A stretch of 36,655 bases of DNA from Gammaproteobacteria bacterium (GTDB lineage: Bacteria; Pseudomonadota; Gammaproteobacteria; Steroidobacterales; Steroidobacteraceae), in assembly GCA_025350055.1 (NCBI GenBank), contig JANXYK010000073.1, positions 1-36,655 of the forward strand, read 5' to 3'. Below the pieces are notes generated by a model that had not been told where the DNA came from, ran no database searches, and saw only the letters and a program-made list of their open reading frames with translations. The translations under genes were made by a program, and so were the position numbers. Shown here in pieces: positions 31,465 through 36,655 of this stretch. Every line of letters begins with the position of its first letter. The first letter of the stretch is position 1.

Positions 31465-31809
31465 TCAACGGATCATGTAGACCTTGGTGACTGTCTCGTG
31501 CACCGTGCACACGCCGCGCCAGTTTTCGGGAAAGAAGGCTGCGGTGTCGGGCGTGATCTCGATCACCTCGCCACTCTCGTGCACATAGGTGCAGCGCCCG
31601 CCGAGGAAATGACAGAACTCATCGCTGGTCACGTGGCACTGCCACTTGCCCGGCGTACAACGCCAGATGCCACACTCCGAGCGACCGCCCGGGCCTTTGT
31701 GCAGCACTTTGCCGGAAGTGCGCGACTGCCCTTCGATCATGGTCGGAATCACGCCCCAGTCGACGAGATCGGTGTGCGCCAGGGGTGTGCGCAGGTACGG
31801 AGTGCTCAT
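31465..31809 (-). CDS. Cupin-domain protein (DUF861/cupin_3 type)
   Basis: The 114-residue protein is one small cupin barrel: SECGIWRCTPGKWQCHVTSD then EFCHFLGGRCTYVHESGEVI and DTAAFFPENWRGVCTVHETV. The arrangement WxxxPGxW...E.C.xLxG...G and a final FPxxWxGxWxxxE-like motif is that of cupin_3 proteins, some of which are ureidoglycine aminohydrolase-like. Its metal ligands are not clear enough to predict a reaction. The ATG at 31809 lies 22 bases after the glycosyltransferase stop. Linked by short gaps to the glycosyltransferase and the EamA exporter. Confidence 0.8.
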   Translation of the reverse strand: MSTPYLRTPLAHTDLVDWGVIPTMIEGQSRTSGKVLHKGPGGRSECGIWRCTPGKWQCHVTSDEFCHFLGGRCTYVHESGEVIEITPDTAAFFPENWRGVCTVHETVTKVYMIR

Positions 31810-31831
31810 AAGTCGGGTTCCTGGTGTCGAA

Positions 31832-33124
31832 CTAATTCTTCTCGAGCAGACCTGCAAGTAGGCACGCCGCCTTCGCCGGACCATCCTGCGCGCGCATGTG
31901 TGCACTGGTCGCCGCCAGGCGCGCGCGCAATTTCGCATCGTGCAGGCAGTCATGCAGGCGCCGCGCGAGCTCGGCTTCGGTCCATCCGGCGCGCGTCAGC
32001 TTGAATCCGTGGCCGGTCTCCTGCACGCGCGTCGCATTGTCGTGGCCGTCCCAGGCAAAGGGCATGATGATCGCGGGCTTGCCGAACAGCAGGCACTCGG
32101 TGAAGGAGTTGTTGCCGCCGTGGTGGATCACCACGTCCACCTGCGGGATCAGCGAGGGCTGCGGAAACCAGCTGTCGATGATCACGTTACCGGGCAGATC
32201 GCGATACTGATCCTTGTAGCCGCCGACATTCACCAGCGCGCGACAGGGCAATTTCCCCAGCGCCGCGATCAGCCGCTGCAGCAGGGGCACATCGCCAGCG
32301 CCCAGACTCCCGAAGGACATATAGATCAGCGGCGCGCCCGCCTGCGCCGCGAACGGCGGCACGGTGTACGCGGCTTCCTGGCGCACACAACCTTCCAGGT
32401 ACTGGAACTGCGCCGGCGGCAGCGGCACCGAGCGCTGGAACTTCACGGATTCGGGATACAGCAGCAGGTTGAGGTAGGGCGAGTTCTCGAAGAACTGGCC
32501 AAGTGGATAGGGCTGCTCACCCTGCGCACGCAGGAATTCGTTGAACTGCTCGTGCAGCGGGCGGATGACTTCATTGAAGCGCGCGCGAAAGCGCGCGTGG
32601 CAGTTGCGGTCGGTGGCGCCGCAACCGGAAAGGTGCGGCGGTATCGCCGGATCCTCGATCTCGTTCTCGGAACAGGAGACGATGCGCACCCAGGGCGCGC
32701 CGTGCTGCTTGATGGCCGGGAACAGGATTACATTGTCGATGCAGATCAGGTCGGGTTGCGCCTGGCGCAATACACCCGGCAGATCGCGTTGCGCATAGCG
32801 CGCGCTGTCGATGATCGCCGCCCAGCAATCCTTCACGTAGTTGTCGATCTGCTCGTAAGGCGACTTGTAGAAATTGGGGATGTGGCCGTTGATGAAATCT
32901 TCCCAGAAGCGCGCCATCTGCTCAGGGGGCAGCGGCTCGGAAAGATTCACCGGCAGGGTCTCGAAACCGTAGCCGCGATAGACCTCGACGAAACCGGGGT
33001 CGGAGAGGAACACCGCGCGATGGCCGAGGTGCGTGACCGCCTGGGCAATGGCCACGGAATTGAGCGCCGGCCCGTAGGCGGCTTCGGGGAAAAAGGCGAT
33101 CGTGCGTTGGCGTCGGTGAGTCAT
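31832..33124 (-). CDS. GT1-family glycosyltransferase (UDP-glucosyltransferase-like)
   Basis: The 430-residue protein has the GT-B layout of macrolide and UDP-glucuronosyl-type transferases. The N-terminal acceptor domain begins RRQRTIAFFPEAAYGPALNS with a conserved GHRAVFL, and the C-terminal donor domain has PLIYMSFGSLGAGD and the signature VDVVIHHGGNNSFTECLLFG, then KPAIIMPFAWDGHDNATRV. It should transfer a sugar from a nucleotide donor to a small hydrophobic acceptor; sugar and acceptor are unknown. The ATG at 33124 is preferred; the frame stays open to 33169 without family similarity. It is followed by the cupin and EamA genes, so the product may be exported (inference). Confidence 0.87.
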   Translation of the reverse strand: MTHRRQRTIAFFPEAAYGPALNSVAIAQAVTHLGHRAVFLSDPGFVEVYRGYGFETLPVNLSEPLPPEQMARFWEDFINGHIPNFYKSPYEQIDNYVKDCWAAIIDSARYAQRDLPGVLRQAQPDLICIDNVILFPAIKQHGAPWVRIVSCSENEIEDPAIPPHLSGCGATDRNCHARFRARFNEVIRPLHEQFNEFLRAQGEQPYPLGQFFENSPYLNLLLYPESVKFQRSVPLPPAQFQYLEGCVRQEAAYTVPPFAAQAGAPLIYMSFGSLGAGDVPLLQRLIAALGKLPCRALVNVGGYKDQYRDLPGNVIIDSWFPQPSLIPQVDVVIHHGGNNSFTECLLFGKPAIIMPFAWDGHDNATRVQETGHGFKLTRAGWTEAELARRLHDCLHDAKLRARLAATSAHMRAQDGPAKAACLLAGLLEKN

Positions 33125-33192
33125 TATATTTTGCGGCCCATTGTAGCGGCCGCGCATATCCGCGCGCACTCTTGATCGGCAGTGCGCGGTGC

Positions 33193-33864
33193 CTACATGC
33201 CGCCGGCAACCGGCTTGGCGGCCATGGGCGGTGCGGCCGGGCAGTATTGCCGCAGATAGGTCTGGTGGCCGGGCAGTTGCGCCACCGTGCGATCGACGCC
33301 AGCGCTGATGCCATTCAGGAAGCTGCGCAGCTCTTCATCGTTCATCACACCCGCGACCGGGTGGTACTGCTGCGGCACGATGCCCTGCCTCATCATCACC
33401 TGGATCCAGGAGTATTCCTGGAACAGTTCATTGGGCCCGCGAAACACACGCCCGGTCTCGCGGAACAGGCGGATGCGATGCGCCAGCGAGGCCGGAATCT
33501 CCATGCCGCGACAGTGCCGCCAGAAGGGCGTGTCCTGCCGGTCGGTCACGTGGTAGTGGAGAATGATGAAATCGCGGATGTGCTCGAATTCCACTTTGGT
33601 CTGTTGATTGAATTCATCAATGTCGGATGGCGATATGCCAGCGAACGGAAACAGCTGCATCAGGCGGATGATGCCGCGCTGGATCAGATGGATGCTGGTC
33701 GATTCCAGCGGCTCGATGAAACCGCTGGCGAGGCCAATGGCAACGCAGTTCTTCACCCAGTGGCGCCGGCGCTGGCCGGCATGGAATTTCAGCACCCGCG
33801 GCTCGGTGAGCATCTTGCCTTCGATATTCTCCACCAGCGTCTTGCGTGCCTGCTCGTCGCTCAG
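33193..33864 (-). pseudogene. C-terminal fragment of a flavin-dependent (tryptophan-type) halogenase
   Basis: From LSDEQARKTLVENIEGKML to the stop, about 220 residues match the C-terminal half of FAD-dependent halogenases: RRRHWVKNCVAIGLASGFIE followed by PLESTSIHLIQRGI, with the active-site Glu in PLEST, then FRGPNELFQEYSWIQVMMRQ. Intact enzymes have about 500 residues; the FAD-binding GxGxxG, the WxWxIP motif and the catalytic Lys are absent. The frame can be read up to a TTG at 33924, but those extra residues belong to the neighbouring retropepsin remnant in another frame. It is probably inactive. It ends 68 bases before the glycosyltransferase start, so the original gene may have formed a set with it. 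Confidence 0.8.
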
Positions 33865-34252
33865 CGACGGCAACTGTCTGGTTCGGCAATCGCAGTCCGA
33901 GCGCCGCGAGCGTGACGCCCTCAACTACAGATGCCTGGAACGAGGACTGGCCAGATCCCTGGCCGGTCACGGCTGGGCCGCGGCCCAGCTTCAGGCTGGC
34001 CGCGAACGCGCGATCCAGAATCGTCGTCTCCGCCGCCGAGTCGAGCAGGGCAAACACATGCCTGCCATTCACGGCAGCGTCGATGTACAGACGCGTGTCT
34101 GGCCCCTGGGTAAGTTTGTAGCTGTGCGCGGGTGGCTTCGGTGTTCCTGCCGCGGCCGACGTTGCCGCGATCAGTCCGGGCAGAACCAACGTGCCGATGA
34201 TGGCAATCGCGAGTCTGCGCGCGCGCCGTCGACGAGCGTCGGTTGCTTGCAT
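33865..34252 (-). pseudogene. N-terminal fragment of a retropepsin-like aspartic protease gene
   Basis: A true gene start is visible: ATG at 34252 with GGAGG 8 bases upstream, then a signal or anchor (RRLAIAIIGTLVLPGLIAAT). The mature part reads LYIDAAVNGRHVFALLDSAA followed by ETTILDRAFAASLKLG, the Asp-Ser/Thr region of retroviral-type aspartic proteases. Family-like sequence continues to LRLPNQTVAVA, near 33866, and then stops abruptly. The frame stays open to 33617 as a chimera but reads antisense-like sequence of the halogenase fragment. The rest of the protease domain is missing, so the product should be non-functional. The junction coincides with a 7-base palindrome (33855-33869). Confidence 0.65.
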
Positions 34253-34287
34253 CTTGTGGGCCTCCAGTCTCAAGCTGGAGCCTAGTG

Positions 34288-34322
34288 AAAAAAGCCCCGG
34301 GGCCTAACGGCCCCGGGGCTTT
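34288..34322 (-). terminator. Rho-independent terminator for the small Lys/Ala-rich gene
   Basis: AAAGCCCCGGGGCC (34291-34304) and GGCCCCGGGGCTTT (34309-34322) form a perfect 14-base stem with a 4-base loop. On the minus strand it is followed by a U-run (A at 34288-34293 on the plus strand), 24 bases after the stop at 34346. Confidence 0.9.
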
Positions 34323-34345
34323 CCTGCCTTAGAGCCAGGCTTCGC

Positions 34346-34636
34346 TTACTTCGACTCGCCTTTCTTGTCGTCCTTGTCCTTGCTCTTGTCTTTGTCCTTG
34401 GCGGCGTCCTTCATCTTCTGAGCGTGATGGTGCGCCTTGGCCTTGTGCTCCGCAGCCTTGGCCTTGGCCTCTTCCTTGGTCGCACCTTTGGTGACAGCAG
34501 CCTTGGCCTGATCACCGGCCTGCTCGGTCTTCTCGACGGCGGCCTTGGCGGCTTCCTTGACGGTTGTGGTTACCTGCGCATAGGCGCCAGCGGACAGCGC
34601 CATGGCGGCCAGCATAATGGTCAGTTTCTTCATCAT
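34346..34636 (-). CDS. Small secreted Lys/Ala-rich protein
   Basis: The 96-residue protein has a signal peptide (MMKKLTIMLAAMALSAGAYA) and a mature chain of about 76 residues made almost only of Lys, Ala, Glu, Asp, Thr and His: VKEAAKAAVEKTEQAGDQAK, then AAEHKAKAHHHAQKMKDA and a tail KDKDKSKDKDDKKGESK. It has no Cys and no aromatic residue and should be helical or disordered and highly soluble. No family is recognised; similar periplasmic proteins are often annotated as hypothetical or histone-like. GGAGG lies 8 bases before the first ATG at 34636. Its own terminator makes it a single-gene unit, apparently well expressed. Confidence 0.75.
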   Translation of the reverse strand: MMKKLTIMLAAMALSAGAYAQVTTTVKEAAKAAVEKTEQAGDQAKAAVTKGATKEEAKAKAAEHKAKAHHHAQKMKDAAKDKDKSKDKDDKKGESK

Positions 34637-34732
34637 CGTGTATTCCTCCAGAATTGTAGTACCCGCCCAGCATACGACACCGGCACCCTGGCCCAACATG
34701 ACAGCCACGTCACGTAGGCCACCGCGCGCAGC

Positions 34733-36493
34733 TTATGGCGACGCGTCACCTGGCACGGCCGCGTCTTCGCGAAAGCGCCCCTGTCGGTCGAGTTCCGCAA
34801 ACATGCCACCCCGCTCGACTAGCTCGCGGTAACGCCCCTGCTCGACCAGCCGCCCATGATCCAGCACCAGGATCAGGTCCGCATTGCGCACGGTCGAGAG
34901 GCGATGGGCGATGACAAAGGTGGTACGTGCGTGTGTCAGCGCTTCGAGCGCCGCCTGCACGCGCGCTTCGGTCGAGTTGTCGAGCGCACTGGTTGCTTCA
35001 TCCAGTATCAGGATCGGCGAATCCTTGAGCATCGCCCGCGCGACCGAGACCCGCTGGCGTTCGCCGCCCGAGAGCGATCGACCGCGCTCGGCCACCAGCG
35101 TGGCGTAGCCCTCGGGTTTGACGACGATGAAATCGTGTGCCTGCGCGGCGCGCGCCGCATTTTCCAGCTCCTTAGCCGTGGCCTCAGGCTTGCCGATGCG
35201 GATGTTGTCGGCGATCGAGCGATAGAACAGCCCGGGATCCTGGAACACGACCGCGATGTTTTCCCGCAGCGAATCCACGTCCACGGTTTTGATGTCGATG
35301 CCGTCGATGGTGATGCGCCCGGCGCTCGGATCGTAGGCGCGATACAGCAGGGCCAGCGCCGTGGTCTTGCCCGCGCCAGTCGGGCCCACCAGCGCCACCG
35401 TCGATCCCGCTGGCACCGAGAAGCTGATGTCATGCAGTGCGACCTGCCCTGCCTGGTAGCCGAACGATACATGCTCAAAGGCCACGCTTCCCTTGATAGG
35501 GGGCAATCGTGGCGCAGTACCGTGCCCGCGAATGGCCGCCGGGGTATCCAGCACCGTGAAGAAATCGCGCAGCGATGGCACCTCGAAAAACAGCGTGGAG
35601 ATGAAATTGGAGAATTGATCGAGCCGGCCGATCAGCATCAATGCAAAGCCCACGAAGCTGACGATCGTGCCGACCGATACTTCGCCCTGTCCGTGCAGCG
35701 CACTGCCGAGCGCAAAGATCGCCACCACGGTCAGCGTGCTGGCAGTGCGATTGGCCACCGACAACCAGGCCCAACCGCTCAAAACCGGGTACTGGGCAGC
35801 GAGCACCTGTGCGCCCAGCGCTTTCAGCTCCGCCACTTCCGCCGCGATGCGCGTGTAGGTTTGCACCACCAGCACGTTGCCGAACACATCGCTGGTGCGT
35901 TCAGCGAGCTCGTTGTGCAGCTGCTCGACCCGCCCTTGCGCCGTGCCAGTGCGGTGCATGGCGATCGCGTTGCCCACCGAGTAGGTCGAGAGCAGCGCCA
36001 CCATCAACAGCGCCAGTTTCCAGTTCATCGTGAAGGCCAACGGCAGCATCACCAGGATCGACAGCAGTGTCGCCAGGTGCTCGCGCATGAATCCCAGCCA
36101 CAGGCCGAACAGGTTGCTGCTGCCGTTCTGCATGATGCGCAGCAGGCGGCCGGTGTGATGCTGGCCGTGATAGCTCAGTGGCAGCGCGATCGCATGTTCG
36201 AAAAACCGGGTGATGACCGCAACACGCCGTCGGTGCGCCAAGCGATCGGCGTGCAGCGAGACCCAGGTGCCCGCCACCACACCGACCAGACCGACGAGCG
36301 CCCACCAGGCAATCCAGCGGCGCGCGCCTCCAGCCAGGTGGCCGGCCAGTGCATCGACCACATGGCCGAACAGCCAGGGCTCGAGCAAGAAGATTCCCGC
36401 CAATAGCAGGTTGAGCAGCAGCAGGAAGATGGCCAGTGCGCGCTCGGGGCCGAGCAGCGCAATGACGCGAAAATACACCCGCAAGTGCGACAT
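34733..36493 (-). CDS. ABC transporter, fused permease/ATPase, NdvA-like (glucan exporter type)
   Basis: The 586-residue protein has an N-terminal type I exporter domain with six transmembrane helices (about 15-300) and a C-terminal ATPase: Walker A GPTGAGKT (370-377), Q-loop Gln418, signature LSGGE (474-478), Walker B ILILDE (494-499) and switch His531. In the membrane domain, ADRLAHRRRVAVITRFFE, SNLFGLWLGFMREHLATLLS and NVLVVQTYTRI resemble NdvA/ChvA, which export cyclic beta-1,2-glucan; no glucan synthase is in the window, so the substrate is uncertain. AAGG lies 7 bases before the ATG at 36493. The frame is open upstream to 36613, but that part lies in the 5S terminator and 5S gene and is not coding. 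It follows the rRNA operon. Confidence 0.87.
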   Translation of the reverse strand: MSHLRVYFRVIALLGPERALAIFLLLLNLLLAGIFLLEPWLFGHVVDALAGHLAGGARRWIAWWALVGLVGVVAGTWVSLHADRLAHRRRVAVITRFFEHAIALPLSYHGQHHTGRLLRIMQNGSSNLFGLWLGFMREHLATLLSILVMLPLAFTMNWKLALLMVALLSTYSVGNAIAMHRTGTAQGRVEQLHNELAERTSDVFGNVLVVQTYTRIAAEVAELKALGAQVLAAQYPVLSGWAWLSVANRTASTLTVVAIFALGSALHGQGEVSVGTIVSFVGFALMLIGRLDQFSNFISTLFFEVPSLRDFFTVLDTPAAIRGHGTAPRLPPIKGSVAFEHVSFGYQAGQVALHDISFSVPAGSTVALVGPTGAGKTTALALLYRAYDPSAGRITIDGIDIKTVDVDSLRENIAVVFQDPGLFYRSIADNIRIGKPEATAKELENAARAAQAHDFIVVKPEGYATLVAERGRSLSGGERQRVSVARAMLKDSPILILDEATSALDNSTEARVQAALEALTHARTTFVIAHRLSTVRNADLILVLDHGRLVEQGRYRELVERGGMFAELDRQGRFREDAAVPGDASP

Positions 36494-36520
36494 GTGCCGA
36501 CCTTGAAAGTTGCAACAAAG

Positions 36521-36552
36521 AAAAAAGCCCCGACGCCGCAAAGCGTCGGGGC
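36521..36552 (-). terminator. rRNA operon terminator
   Basis: GCCCCGACGC (36527-36536) and GCGTCGGGGC (36543-36552) form a perfect 10-base stem, followed on the minus strand by a U-run (A at 36521-36526). It lies 15 bases past the 3' end of 5S rRNA. Confidence 0.92.
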
Positions 36553-36566
36553 CTTTCCCTGTATGA

Positions 36567-36655
36567 GAGCCTGGCAGTGACCTACTCTGGCATGGCAACT
36601 GCCACACTACCATCGGCGCAGAGCATTTTCACTTCCGAGTTCGAAATGGGATCGG
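36567..36655 (-). rRNA. rrf: 5S ribosomal RNA, 3' part, cut by window edge
   Basis: Read on the minus strand, the last 89 bases contain the conserved 5S segments CCGAACTCGGAAGTGA-like (here CGAACTCGGAAGTGA), GCGCCGATGGTAGTGTGG and AGAGTAGGTCACTGCCAGGC at the 3' end. The 5' part, about 30 bases, lies outside the window. The 3' end is estimated at 36567-36569 from the match to the terminal stem. The gene is followed by a strong terminator, so this is the end of an rRNA operon running leftwards, with 23S rRNA expected beyond the right edge. Confidence 0.93.

Noticed and set aside
31898-33175. 425-residue plus-strand open frame
   Set aside because: It is antisense to the GT1 glycosyltransferase and has no recognisable domain.
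33193-33924. Complete 243-residue halogenase-like gene
   Set aside because: The FAD-binding half is missing and the first 20 residues come from the retropepsin remnant in another frame, so it is treated as a fragment.
34856-36406. 516-residue plus-strand open frame
   Set aside because: It is antisense to the ABC transporter with all its ATPase motifs; the translation is low-complexity His/Arg/Gln.
36494-36613. Extended N-terminus of the ABC transporter
   Set aside because: The frame is open but runs through the rRNA terminator and into 5S rRNA. The ATG at 36493 has a good ribosome binding site.

Overview
The window looks like chromosome from a high-GC gammaproteobacterium. The reasons are the GC-rich coding bias, the birA-coaX-SPOR gene order, a GlnB-type PII protein, tyrS, two ECF sigma factors and the 3' end of an rRNA operon at the right edge. 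A Steroidobacterales/Nevskiales-like lineage would fit, but that is a guess from gene content only. I see no insertion sequence, CRISPR array, tRNA or integrase. No gap without a gene exceeds 300 bases; the longest is 3853-4129, which holds palindromes and a promoter.

Layout. 1-3852 (minus): a CtlX-like amidinohydrolase, BirA, CoaX, a SPOR protein and a truncated secreted protein, tightly packed and probably one transcript. 4130-10861: a polyhydroxyalkanoate (PHA) island. The plus strand carries phaR, an acetoacetyl-CoA-reductase-like SDR, a phasin and a class I PHA synthase. The minus strand carries the two-subunit class III synthase phaE-phaC and a membrane-anchored Calx-beta-like protein. 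Two synthase classes therefore face each other in under 5 kb. PhaE carries elastin-like pentapeptide repeats, and phaR and the phasin share a promoter-like block at identical distance from their start codons.

10974-15516: a DUF3014 protein, a membrane-fused aminopropyltransferase-like protein, a lipoprotein, GlnB and an EamA transporter. 15588-17643: ECF sigma factor, putative membrane anti-sigma and DUF4097 repeat protein. 17756-19101: a PsiF-repeat protein and an LLM-type (luciferase-like) oxidoreductase. 19318-21211: a fused cytochrome c-porin of the Cyc2 type followed 16 bases later by azurin, a candidate outer-membrane electron-transfer module. 21385-24293: a second ECF module built like the first, ending in a bactofilin-like/RDD fusion.

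24290-30442 (minus): TraB/GumN protein, tyrosyl-tRNA synthetase, and two overlapping DUF3857/transglutaminase-like proteins, one of which has lost its catalytic cysteine. 30542-33124 (minus): EamA transporter, cupin and GT1 glycosyltransferase. 33193-34252 (minus): a broken locus in which the 5' part of a retropepsin-like gene abuts the 3' part of a flavin-dependent halogenase gene. 34346-36493 (minus): a small Lys/Ala-rich secreted protein and an NdvA-like ABC exporter. The window ends in 5S rRNA and its terminator.

The most interesting items are the Cyc2-like/azurin pair, the two-class PHA island with its shared control motif and elastin-like PhaE, the two parallel ECF/beta-repeat modules, and the halogenase/retropepsin junction. 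All function calls come from reading motifs by eye; no database search was run.
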